From the NCBI GenBank assembly GCA_964627255.1, contig CAZVIN010000115.1, forward strand, positions 1-64,000: DNA of 64,000 bases. The letters run 5' to 3'. Below the pieces are notes generated by a model. It was not told the DNA's origin. It did not search any database and worked only from the letters and a program-made list of their open reading frames with translations. Made by a program: the position numbers and the translations under genes. Of the stretch, positions 32,634 to 40,679 are shown one piece after another. The stretch is from CALLJL01 sp964627255 (GTDB lineage Bacteria; Acidobacteriota; Aminicenantia; Aminicenantales; CALLJL01). How positions within the stretch are numbered: the first letter of the stretch is position 1; each line of letters starts with the position of its first letter.

Positions 32634-33499
32634 GATTTAACTCCATAAGGCTGGTATTTATCACCCAGGATTTTACGCAGATGATTATTCATGCAATCGA
32701 GAAAAGTTGGCTTTTCCTTATCAACAAACTTGCCGACGATGATTTTACCCTGGTAAGAAATATCTAAGGTCCGGGTGTCAGCACCGTGCTGGATTTCTGA
32801 GTTTTCATAATAATAACGCAATAGGTTCAGGCCATCGCCCAGCCTATTGCGTCGGGCATAAAGGGTGACACACGGAGTTATCACTTCAATAAAGGAAAAC
32901 CCTCTTTTTGGCAATGCTTCTTCAATGCTTTTGGTGACTCTTCGGATATGAAGACAGGTCCAGCGGGCGACATAAGTGGCGCCGCAGGCTTCGGCTAACA
33001 GGGGCAAATTAAAGGGATACTCAAAGTTGCCATAAGGAGCTGTCGAGAGGTTCGCGCCAATAGGTGAGGTGGCCGCAACCTGACCTCCCGTCATTGCGTA
33101 ATTAAAATTATTGACGCAAATCACCAACAAATCCATATTGCGCCGGGCGGCATGAATAAAATGGTTGCCACCGATGCCCACAATATCCCCGTCTCCACTA
33201 AAAACAACTACCTTCAAGTCGGGATTAGCCAGTTTTAGTCCGGTAGCGAAAGGCACTGGACGGCCATGAGTGGTATGGAAAGAATCTAACCGAACATAGC
33301 CAGCTACTCGGCCAGTGCAACCAATCCCGGAGACCACCGCGACCTTGTCTGGGTCGATGTCGCTTTTCTGGAGGGCCTCGATGAAGGAAGTGACAACAAC
33401 TCCGATGCCACAACCAGAGCACCAGATATGAGGCATGCGGTCCATGCGAAGAAATTCTTCCATGGGATGTTTAGATTCAAGACGGTCTTCTGGTTTCAT
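32630..33499 (-). CDS. korB: 2-oxoacid:ferredoxin oxidoreductase, beta subunit (TPP-binding)
   Basis: A 289-residue TPP and 4Fe-4S-containing catalytic subunit. WCSGCGIGVVVTSF and GIGCTGRVAGYVRLDSFHTT are the N-terminal Cys region, FSGDGDIVGIGGNHFIHAAR is the TPP-binding motif GDGD...N continuing to NNFNYAMTGGQVAATSP, and a late cysteine occurs in ITPCVTLYARRN. Together with KorA it decarboxylates the 2-oxoacid oxidatively, giving acyl-CoA, CO2 and reduced ferredoxin. It overlaps korA and korC by 4 nt each, indicating coupled translation. Confidence 0.93.
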   Translation of the reverse strand: MKPEDRLESKHPMEEFLRMDRMPHIWCSGCGIGVVVTSFIEALQKSDIDPDKVAVVSGIGCTGRVAGYVRLDSFHTTHGRPVPFATGLKLANPDLKVVVFSGDGDIVGIGGNHFIHAARRNMDLLVICVNNFNYAMTGGQVAATSPIGANLSTAPYGNFEYPFNLPLLAEACGATYVARWTCLHIRRVTKSIEEALPKRGFSFIEVITPCVTLYARRNRLGDGLNLLRYYYENSEIQHGADTRTLDISYQGKIIVGKFVDKEKPTFLDCMNNHLRKILGDKYQPYGVKS

Positions 33500-34662
33500 T
33501 TTGCTGCCTCCTTGATTACTTTGAGGATGTCGTTCGGGTTATGGACCCAACCACCACAATGAGAAACTGGATAAACCGGGGCCTTACCTTTAGCAGCTCG
33601 TTCGACTTCTCGCTTAATCTGGCCGAGGTTGATTTCCGGGACAACAAAAGCCTTGATTCGGCCAGCCAGTTCTTCGATGCGTTTATCAGGAAATGGCCAA
33701 ACTGTAATCAGCCTAAGCGCCCCAACTTTTATCCCTGCTTTTCGGGCATCTTGGATAGCCTTGATCGCCACTCGGGAAGTTATTCCATAAGAAACGACCA
33801 CCACTTCCGCGTTATCAATTTCATCTTCCCTGTATTCAATGATTTTATCGGCATTAAGACGAATCTTATCGACCAGATGTCTGACACACCAGTCGTGGCA
33901 TTCGGCATTGATTACGGGATAGCCCCGTTCATCATGGGTAAGCCCGGTGGTATGGAAGCGATAGCCATCACCCGCCTTGACCATAAAGGGAACCAGGTCC
34001 ATGTCTGGCTTATATGGTAGGTATTTATCTTTTGGACCTTCATACCACTTTCTCTCGATTATTTCGATCTTATCAGCCGGAGGAATGACCACTTTCTCAT
34101 GCATATGGCCGACACATTCATCCGTCATAATAAACACTGGTACGCGATATAATTCGGAGAGGTTAAAGGCCTTAACCGTTAAGTCAAAACACTCCTGAGG
34201 GGAATCGGGGGAAAGAGCAATAATCTCGTAGTCTCCGTGGGAGCCCCAGCGAACTTGCTGCATGTCGCCCTGACCGGTTAAAGTTGGCAAACCCGTAGAA
34301 GGGCCACCCCGCTGGACATTAGCGATCACAATCGGCACCTCCATCATGCAGGCGAGACCGATATTTTCCATCATCAGCGAAAATCCCGGACCAGAAGTAA
34401 CTGTCATCGATTTTACTCCGGCCCAAGAAGCGCCGATTAAGGCAATGACTGAGGCAATCTCGTCCTCCATTTGAATGAAAACCCCTCCCACGTAAGGGAT
34501 TCGTTCGGCAAATCTTTCCGCGGTTTCTGTCGAGGGAGTTATCGGGTAGCCAGCAAAAAACCGGCATCCCGCTGCCAGAGCCCCTTCAGCGATAGCGAAA
34601 TCACCGTCGAGATAGTGGGCTCCGGTAAGGACACCCTTAGGGTCGGCTAACTTCTTTCTCAC
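33496..34662 (-). CDS. korA: 2-oxoacid:ferredoxin oxidoreductase, alpha subunit
   Basis: A 388-residue alpha subunit. GDFAIAEGALAAGCRFFAGY followed by PITPSTE, and QMEDEIASVIALIGASWAG with TSGPGFSLMMENIGLACM, are the KorA signatures. NVQRGGPSTGLPT and the C-terminal LRLITVWPFPDKRI with VPEINLGQIKREVE complete the family pattern. The start lies within the korD 3' end (26-nt overlap). The N-terminal domain lacks a fused gamma domain, consistent with the separate korC. Confidence 0.94.
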   Translation of the reverse strand: MRKKLADPKGVLTGAHYLDGDFAIAEGALAAGCRFFAGYPITPSTETAERFAERIPYVGGVFIQMEDEIASVIALIGASWAGVKSMTVTSGPGFSLMMENIGLACMMEVPIVIANVQRGGPSTGLPTLTGQGDMQQVRWGSHGDYEIIALSPDSPQECFDLTVKAFNLSELYRVPVFIMTDECVGHMHEKVVIPPADKIEIIERKWYEGPKDKYLPYKPDMDLVPFMVKAGDGYRFHTTGLTHDERGYPVINAECHDWCVRHLVDKIRLNADKIIEYREDEIDNAEVVVVSYGITSRVAIKAIQDARKAGIKVGALRLITVWPFPDKRIEELAGRIKAFVVPEINLGQIKREVERAAKGKAPVYPVSHCGGWVHNPNDILKVIKEAAK

Positions 34663-34909
34663 TTTCTTCCTCCTCCTTGAGAGTTACGAAAATGGCAAAT
34701 TCAGGGCAGATGGCTTCACAAAGCTGGCAATAGCAGCAATTGTCGGCGTTAACTATCTTTGGGGGATGATAGCCTTTAATGTTGAATTCTTCAGACATGA
34801 CCAAGACATCACGAGGGCAATATTCCACGCAGAAACTGCAACCTTTACAACGATCCTTATTAATGTGAATTAGACCTTTTTTTGGTTTCAGGTTGCCAAA
34901 GTAAATCAT
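34637..34909 (-). CDS. korD: 2-oxoacid:ferredoxin oxidoreductase, delta (2x4Fe-4S ferredoxin) subunit
   Basis: A 90-residue ferredoxin-like subunit with two CxxCxxCxxxCP-type sites, CKGCSFCVEYCPRDVLVMSE and CCYCQLCEAICPEFAIFV. It begins KGLIHINKDRCKG and carries electrons from KorAB to external ferredoxin. It is located 7 nt downstream of hdrB and overlaps korA. Its position as first of korDABC matches the oor arrangement. Confidence 0.92.
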   Translation of the reverse strand: MIYFGNLKPKKGLIHINKDRCKGCSFCVEYCPRDVLVMSEEFNIKGYHPPKIVNADNCCYCQLCEAICPEFAIFVTLKEEEESEKEVSRP

Positions 34910-34916
34910 GGGCCCC

Positions 34917-35795
34917 TCAAATAAGTCCTTTTTTCTTAAAAAGAGGCCTTGGGTCTACCTCATGGAGGTCAAGCCTGAGGGTTTCTTCTGGACAACCCAG
35001 GGCCAGAGCCATAAGTTGAGTAAAATAAAGAATAGGCATTGTCGGAAAATCGGGTTCTAACTGGCGAATATCCTTTTGCCTGTAATCAAGGTTGAAAGCG
35101 CAAAGAGGACAGCTAACCGCCACCGCCTCGGCGCCCTGCTCCCGAGCAGCTTTAAGGATTTGACCGGCCCTCAAGGCCACCACCTGAGGCTTATCGACGG
35201 TTTGATAGGCACCACAACACTCGGTTTTATGGGGAAAGTCAATCGCCTCCGCCCCAAGAGAAGAGACGAGCTGGTCCATGATTACCGGGTTTTCCAAATC
35301 ATCGAAGCCAATTCCCTTGGGTCGCACCAAAAGACAACCGTAATAGCTCGCTACTCGGAGTCCTTTTAAGGGCTTTTTTACCAGCGAGGCTACTGTTTCC
35401 AGCGTGATTTGATCCCTGATAAGTTCAAGATAATGAAAAACCCTGACGCCACCGTCATAGTTAATTTTTTCTTCATTCATGAAACGATGGAGCTTGTCTC
35501 TAACTTCAGAACTTTCCTGAAGGCGAGCATCAGCCCGCTTGAGAGTGTTGTAGCACATGGCGCAGAGGGTTACTACGGCATCAAAACCAGCTTCTTGAGC
35601 TCGAAGCAGGTTGCGAATCGGTGCTACATGATGGATAACATCGTCAGTGGCTAAGGAAAAAACTGTCCCGCAGCAGTTCCAGCGGGGAATCTCTTGAACC
35701 TCGATTCCCAGTTCTTTTAAGCTACAAAGCGCCGTTTCTTCAAAATTCTTACCATGAGCCTTAAGCGTGCAACCAGGATAATAAGCTAATTTCAT
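34917..35795 (-). CDS. hdrB: Heterodisulfide reductase-type subunit B (two CCG domains)
   Basis: 292 residues with two complete CCG (DUF224) cysteine sets that bind the non-cubane 4Fe-4S clusters where disulfide reduction occurs. The first is C9, C41-C42, C78, C81 (YYPGCT, WNCCGT, LCAMC); the second is C154, C193-C194, C229, C232 (YYGCLL, ECCGAY, SCPLC). The spacing fits CX31-39CCX35-36CXXC for the first set and nearly so for the second. It lies 48 nt downstream of hdrC and 7 nt upstream of korD. It is soluble and has no membrane segment. Because both sets are intact, a true thiol/disulfide substrate is likely rather than a purely structural role. Confidence 0.92.
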   Translation of the reverse strand: MKLAYYPGCTLKAHGKNFEETALCSLKELGIEVQEIPRWNCCGTVFSLATDDVIHHVAPIRNLLRAQEAGFDAVVTLCAMCYNTLKRADARLQESSEVRDKLHRFMNEEKINYDGGVRVFHYLELIRDQITLETVASLVKKPLKGLRVASYYGCLLVRPKGIGFDDLENPVIMDQLVSSLGAEAIDFPHKTECCGAYQTVDKPQVVALRAGQILKAAREQGAEAVAVSCPLCAFNLDYRQKDIRQLEPDFPTMPILYFTQLMALALGCPEETLRLDLHEVDPRPLFKKKGLI

Positions 35796-35843
35796 TATGA
35801 TAAATCCCTGATAGACAAGGTTTAATTATTAGCTTTGCCATGG

Positions 35844-36251
35844 TTAAGAGGTAAATTTCCTAAAATTACTTATTAAAGCAATGGCCGGAAATTCCTTCCT
35901 CTTTTCTAGAGGAATTTTTGTTATATCTACATGGTCCCGGCGCTGCCGGAGAAGAATTTGGCGGATAGCCTCCATAACCTCAGCAATTTTAATGCCCTTA
36001 GGACAACGCACGTTGCAAGTCAGGCAGGAGGCACAAGCCCAGACAGCCCGACAGTTCAGAAGTTCCTCTTTAAGACCGAGCTGGGCAAACCTAATTACCT
36101 GGTTGGGTAAAATGTCCATCTCAGAGACAGCAGGGCAGCCAGCCGAGCATTTGCCGCATTGATAACAAACCAGGAGGTTTTGGCCGCTTATTTCTTGGAC
36201 TTTCTGGACAAAGGAATCGCGGATTTTCTTCTGAGATATCGAAACTCTCAT
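35844..36251 (-). CDS. hdrC: Heterodisulfide reductase-type subunit C (2x4Fe-4S)
   Basis: A 135-residue iron-sulfur protein wiring HdrA to HdrB. Two cluster sites are CYQCGKCSAGCPAVSEM and CASCLTCNVRCPKGIKI, with the HdrC-typical ILPNQVIRFAQLGLKEELL between them. GAGGGAAAGG precedes the ATG directly. First gene of the 13-gene redox operon that extends to 24257, with a candidate promoter about 75-100 nt upstream. Confidence 0.92.
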   Translation of the reverse strand: MRVSISQKKIRDSFVQKVQEISGQNLLVCYQCGKCSAGCPAVSEMDILPNQVIRFAQLGLKEELLNCRAVWACASCLTCNVRCPKGIKIAEVMEAIRQILLRQRRDHVDITKIPLEKRKEFPAIALISNFRKFTS

Positions 36252-36324
36252 TCCTTTCCCTCTTTGGTAGGCTCTATTTTTATATTCAAAGTCTTTCTCT
36301 TACTTAAGGCCAAAAATGAGAATA

Positions 36325-36354
36325 CAATTAAGCACAAAATAATTGCCCTGTCAA
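36325..36354 (-). promoter_or_regulatory. Putative promoter of the hdr-kor-flx-frd operon
   Basis: On the minus strand: TTGACA (36354-36349), an 18-nt spacer and TAATTG (36330-36325). It leaves a leader of about 65 nt before hdrC. It is the only promoter-like sequence I see for the 13 genes, which otherwise have gaps of 0-48 nt. Confidence 0.45.
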
Positions 36355-36375
36355 GAAAATTTCGTTGTTTTGTCG

Positions 36376-38523
36376 CTATTTAGATGGCGATTGCCTGAAT
36401 ACATAGGGCAGGAAGAAAATAAGGCCTAATATGTTAAGTGTTAGCAGACTGGCCACCGAACCCGGCAGTCCCAAAACGGGGAAAAACAAGAAGGGCCCGA
36501 GGCTGGCGCCCAGGAAGGATCCAGCTAAATCAAGACCATAGCCAAGCCCATAGCTCTGGCCGCCTCTGATTAAAGGTGAGTTGCTGACAATGAAAAGATG
36601 CCCGCCGACTGCTCCCAATAAAAAAAGGAAAATGTAGGGAACAAAGATAGGGACTGTGACAGGTAGAAAGAGCCACAGAAAGGAAAGAAGAATAACAAAC
36701 AGGGCTACATCAATTAAGATAGATATGGCTGGCTTAAAAGAAATTTTTCGACTAAGGATGGCTCCAATAAATAAACCCAGCATGAAAAAAGCAATCAACA
36801 ACGAAATTTTTTCGTAGATAAACCCGAATTTGGTCTGGAACCAGAGTAAAATAAGCGTCTCGGCCAGCATCGTAGTGAAACCAAGAATAATCAAGGGTAA
36901 GGCCGGCAAACTCTGTAAGCCTCGGTTAGCCAAAAGCGGCGCAAAGATGATTAAAACAATAAATAGAGGTAAGGCAAATAAGACTCGCGGATGGATGCGG
37001 GAGAGGATGTCGAAGATTTTAACTTCACCGGGACTAAACTGAGAAGCCCAAAAAGTAAGGTAATAGAGATAGCCTCGGGGTAATAAATCAAGGTTTGGCT
37101 CTGCTAACGGTGTTGTTATTTTAGCTTCGAGGTCTATTAGGCGCCAAGGAGTGAGACGAGCGGAGAGGACTTGGGGCCTGACGAATTGCGTGCTTATTTG
37201 GTATTTCTCTAAGGAAGAGGCGAAATAATCAAGACTGATATCTATTTTACCATCAGAGGCTAAAAAAATATTAGTATCACCTGGAATGACCTGGACTTGG
37301 GCAAAGATGGAACTTAGAGTCTGATATAAAGAGCTTAGAAAGCGGCGCAAACTAAGGTTCTGATAGTTCTCGGCGGAGGCGACACGAAGCGAAACCAGGC
37401 CATCGCTGGTCAAACGGTTTTTGACCAAGGCAAAGAATTCCCGGGTATAAAACCGATTAAGTTGAGCCGTGCCCGGTTCCGGCACGGCCAGAAGAATAAC
37501 TTCATATTTGTTAGCAGTTTTGTGGAGAAAAGCGCGGCCGTCAAGGTGATGAATTTTGACCCGAGGCGAATCCAAAGCGTGTTGAGCAGAGGGAGATAGA
37601 AGGGGTTTCGTCAGGCGGATTAGGTCAGGGTCAATTTCCACATAATCAATTTCCACGTTCGGGTATTTGAAAGCCTCCTCGATAGCTCCTCCCATTCCGC
37701 CGCCAATCAGGAGGAGCCTCTTCAGCTCGGGCCGCTGCAAAAGCGGCAAATGAACGATTTCTTCGGCCTCAGACTGGTCAGGAATGGAAGTTGCGGCTTG
37801 TCCATCCTGATAGAGAGTTAGTTGATAGTCGATTTTTACAGCCTGCCAGCGGCCAAAACGGCTATCGTGGCTTTTTATGAGGGGAAAGGGCCTTGCCGCC
37901 ATTTTCTGCAAGGGAAAATCTAAGACCATAAACCCGGCCGCGAGCGTAATGATAAGACCAGAAATCAGGAAGCTTTTAAGAGAAGGAGTAACCAATATAA
38001 TTAAGGCTAAGGAGATGAAGACTATTAAGCCTAAAGATTGCCAGCAAGTAAAATGAGGTACTAATAGTAAATTGACAGCCAGACCGGCAATGCCGGCGCC
38101 CAGAGACTCCCAGGTATAAACAGCCGTTATATTTCCTCGGAAGAAATCCACATTAAGAAAGAAAAGTAGACCAAAGGGAAAGCTGAGAAGAGCACAACAG
38201 ATTAAGGCAGTAAGAAAAGCTGGGGTTATTCCTAAGCTCTCACCAAAGGGTTTGCCGTAAATAAACCTAGATAGACGCAAAAAGACAAAAACCACTATGG
38301 CTATGACCAGAGTAGACCGGAATATTCTGAGGAGATGCTTAGGCTGAAGTCGTAATTTATTGGCTAAAAGGCTGCCGACTGAACCCCAGAGGAACCAGAA
38401 ACCAAGAACAAAGCCATAAACCGCTTCGTTCCCGTAAAATTGCGGCAGAAATTCCCTCAGGAGAAGTAATTCTACGGAAATAGAAAGAAACCCAAGGAGA
38501 AAAGGGAAAATAGCTCGTTTCAA
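36376..38523 (-). CDS. Polytopic membrane protein with spermidine synthase-like domain
   Basis: About 715 residues. Seven or so membrane segments (to about residue 200) precede a soluble Rossmann-like domain (RLLLIGGGMGGAIEEAF, DYVEIDPDLIRL, then KIHHLDGRAFL), followed by about seven more membrane segments. The domain resembles spermidine synthase, but the catalytic-Asp region reads EVILLAVPEPGT with no Asp, so aminopropyl transfer is unlikely. The TTG at 38523 overlaps the upstream stop; a TTG at 38553 would give 725 residues but overlaps the radical SAM gene by 34 nt. It is translationally coupled to the radical SAM gene. Function unknown. Confidence 0.75.
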   Translation of the reverse strand: MKRAIFPFLLGFLSISVELLLLREFLPQFYGNEAVYGFVLGFWFLWGSVGSLLANKLRLQPKHLLRIFRSTLVIAIVVFVFLRLSRFIYGKPFGESLGITPAFLTALICCALLSFPFGLLFFLNVDFFRGNITAVYTWESLGAGIAGLAVNLLLVPHFTCWQSLGLIVFISLALIILVTPSLKSFLISGLIITLAAGFMVLDFPLQKMAARPFPLIKSHDSRFGRWQAVKIDYQLTLYQDGQAATSIPDQSEAEEIVHLPLLQRPELKRLLLIGGGMGGAIEEAFKYPNVEIDYVEIDPDLIRLTKPLLSPSAQHALDSPRVKIHHLDGRAFLHKTANKYEVILLAVPEPGTAQLNRFYTREFFALVKNRLTSDGLVSLRVASAENYQNLSLRRFLSSLYQTLSSIFAQVQVIPGDTNIFLASDGKIDISLDYFASSLEKYQISTQFVRPQVLSARLTPWRLIDLEAKITTPLAEPNLDLLPRGYLYYLTFWASQFSPGEVKIFDILSRIHPRVLFALPLFIVLIIFAPLLANRGLQSLPALPLIILGFTTMLAETLILLWFQTKFGFIYEKISLLIAFFMLGLFIGAILSRKISFKPAISILIDVALFVILLSFLWLFLPVTVPIFVPYIFLFLLGAVGGHLFIVSNSPLIRGGQSYGLGYGLDLAGSFLGASLGPFLFFPVLGLPGSVASLLTLNILGLIFFLPYVFRQSPSK

Positions 38524-39641
38524 ACCCAGATCCCTGGAATGACCGCCTGACAAAAGCGGCAGCGACCGTGGCGCAACTCACAGCGTTCGACTTTATAGCC
38601 TATTCTTTCGATTAGCAGCTGGCCGCAAAACGGACAATAGGTACTCTCTGCTTTGTGTCCAGGCACGTTGCCTATGTAAACATAACGCAATCCCTCTTTT
38701 CGAGCGATGGCATGTAATTTTTCCAGTGTCGAGACCGGCGTTGGGGGTAGGTTCTTTAAAAGATACATTGGATGAAAGCGGGAAAAATGGAGCGGCACAT
38801 CTTCTCCGACTTCTTTAATTAACCAACGGCACATCTGCCGGATCATTGATTCTTGGTCATTAAGCGTCGGGATAACCAGATAGACAATCTCCAGCCAGGT
38901 CTTCTTTTGATTGATTAATTTTATCGCTTCCAGAACCGGTTTTAGTTCCCCGCGGACGTAATCTTTATAAAAGGCCTCAGAAAAAGATTTCAAATCGACC
39001 TTAATGGCGTCAACAACTTTGATTAACTCTTCGAGCGGCTCAGGGTTAATGTGGCCGCCAGTTACTACCACGTTTCTTATCCCCATTTTCCTCGCCGCTA
39101 CTGAAGCATCGACCATGTATTCAAAGAAGACCACAGGCTCAGTGTAGGTATAAGCAACCGAGAGACAGGAATTATTTTCAGCCGCCAAAGCCACGGCCTG
39201 GGGTGAGAGGTCAACGGCCTCGACTTGTTCGGGTCTCACCTGGGATATCTGCCAATTCTGACAGAATTTGCAGTTTACGTTACAACCAGCAGTAGCCAAA
39301 GAAAGGGCCTGCGTTCCCGGCAGAAAATGAAAAAATGGCTTCTTTTCAATCGGGTCAATGTTAAGAGCACAAACCTTCCCGTAGACAAGACTATAATAAA
39401 TTCCCCCGTCGTTCTCTCTGACTCCGCAGTAGCCCCTCTCTTTATCCCCTAAGTGACAAAAGCGGGGGCACAGATTACATTTAATTTCTCGGTCAGGAAG
39501 TTTCTCGTAAAAGCGAGCCTCCACCTTAGAGAGATTGGCTTGGTTCTGGTTAAGGGGAAACAATAAGCCAGAGGATGAATTTATGGCGCTAACCGGCAAG
39601 CAACAAAGACCCGCCAATTTGAGGAAATTGCGGCGCTTCAT
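38520..39641 (-). CDS. Radical SAM protein of the AmmeMemoRadiSam type with Tat-like signal
   Basis: 373 residues. The N-terminus KRRNFLKLAGLCCLPVSA matches a twin-arginine (Tat) signal with a short hydrophobic stretch. A Cys segment CNLCPRFCHLGDKERGYCG (55-72) precedes the radical SAM motif CNVNCKFC (C120, C124, C127, CxxxCxxC), typical of AmrS/PflA-like activases. The C-terminal zinc ribbon reads YCPFCGQLL...CRFCQAVIPG. The AmmeMemoRadiSam partner genes (Memo, AMMECR1) are not adjacent. Export of a SAM-dependent enzyme would be odd, and the signal might instead be vestigial. It lies between the DUF362 gene and the spermidine synthase-like gene on the same strand. Confidence 0.82.
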   Translation of the reverse strand: MKRRNFLKLAGLCCLPVSAINSSSGLLFPLNQNQANLSKVEARFYEKLPDREIKCNLCPRFCHLGDKERGYCGVRENDGGIYYSLVYGKVCALNIDPIEKKPFFHFLPGTQALSLATAGCNVNCKFCQNWQISQVRPEQVEAVDLSPQAVALAAENNSCLSVAYTYTEPVVFFEYMVDASVAARKMGIRNVVVTGGHINPEPLEELIKVVDAIKVDLKSFSEAFYKDYVRGELKPVLEAIKLINQKKTWLEIVYLVIPTLNDQESMIRQMCRWLIKEVGEDVPLHFSRFHPMYLLKNLPPTPVSTLEKLHAIARKEGLRYVYIGNVPGHKAESTYCPFCGQLLIERIGYKVERCELRHGRCRFCQAVIPGIWV

Positions 39642-39660
39642 CTTGTCTCTTTTTTATATT

Positions 39661-40557
39661 TTACACCTCTTCCTCAATAATTTGAAGGCGAGACAAGTCG
39701 CTTTGCCCGAGCCCGAGCGATTTGGCGGTTTCTAAATAAAAAGGCGGTCGGCCTTCTTCTTTCAAACTTGGTAACCCCTTGGGCGCCCTCATCTTCTCGA
39801 TAAGACTCCAACCCACCGTGTCCGTAGCTACGGGGTCAAGGCCAAAAATTAAACCCTCAAAGGGTTCCGCCCACCGCGGGTGATAGGATGGCCCCTTGTG
39901 ATATTGAACGAGGAGGGCGTCAAGAATAGTGAGGCGATGTTTGTTCTTTATTGGGGGTGAAGCACATAATTCAGCAACAAAAGGGTCGCAGTGGTTATCG
40001 TGGTATTTATTAGGATTATGAATGGCGCCAAAATAGTTTTTCATGCCCGCGGTTACCCCGGCCAAGCCGTGGTCTTTTAAAATCGCTAAGCTTATAGAGG
40101 CGGTAATAAAATTAGTTAAGATCGTGGAGTAAAGGCTGCCTATGTTGCGAAAGGAGAGGGGCTCAGTTTCGTAACCTGTTCCTGCGGCGTCTGTTCCGAA
40201 AATTTTGAGTTTTTCTCGGGAAGTCTGCAGAGAGTAGCCTGCAGCGCGCAGTTCGCGATTAGTTCGGTCCCAAATCACTATATTTTTTTCCAAGAGGCCA
40301 CCTTGAATCAAAACTGCGCTTAAACTTAGAGAGAGCTCAGGTTGGGTGGAGAGGTGCCTTCCACCTATGGTATTTATCTTGATGCCGACGCGGTCAGATG
40401 GAGAAAAAATTTTCTCGATGGCGTGCTCGACCTTGTTTTCGGCGGTAAGCCAGGTTAGCCCTTTAATAATCATGGCTTGGAGCCGCTTTAGGTCAATTGG
40501 GGTGGTGGAAAGAATTCCCTTAGCCCTGACAATAACTACCCTTGACCCGTGGGCCAT
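39661..40557 (-). CDS. DUF362 domain protein
   Basis: 298 residues, no Cys-cluster motifs. Family features are DRVGIKINTIGGRHLSTQPE, AILKDHGLAGVTAGMKNYFG, IHNPNKYHDNHCDPFVAELC and FGLDPVATDTVGWSLIEKMR. Many DUF362 proteins carry fused ferredoxin domains; this one does not. The ATG is divergent from the DUF6599 gene across 122 nt, and 19 nt separates its stop from the radical SAM ATG, so the two are probably co-transcribed. Molecular function unknown. Confidence 0.82.
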   Translation of the reverse strand: MAHGSRVVIVRAKGILSTTPIDLKRLQAMIIKGLTWLTAENKVEHAIEKIFSPSDRVGIKINTIGGRHLSTQPELSLSLSAVLIQGGLLEKNIVIWDRTNRELRAAGYSLQTSREKLKIFGTDAAGTGYETEPLSFRNIGSLYSTILTNFITASISLAILKDHGLAGVTAGMKNYFGAIHNPNKYHDNHCDPFVAELCASPPIKNKHRLTILDALLVQYHKGPSYHPRWAEPFEGLIFGLDPVATDTVGWSLIEKMRAPKGLPSLKEEGRPPFYLETAKSLGLGQSDLSRLQIIEEEV

Positions 40558-40679
40558 ATTTTTAACTTAGCCTGTCAACCCGGTTAAGTCAAACTCCTTA
40601 GCGACCATTAAGGCAAAAGAGAATTGCTTAGAGAAATCAGATGATGTAAATTACAAGAAGCAGAAAGAAGGCTATAGCG

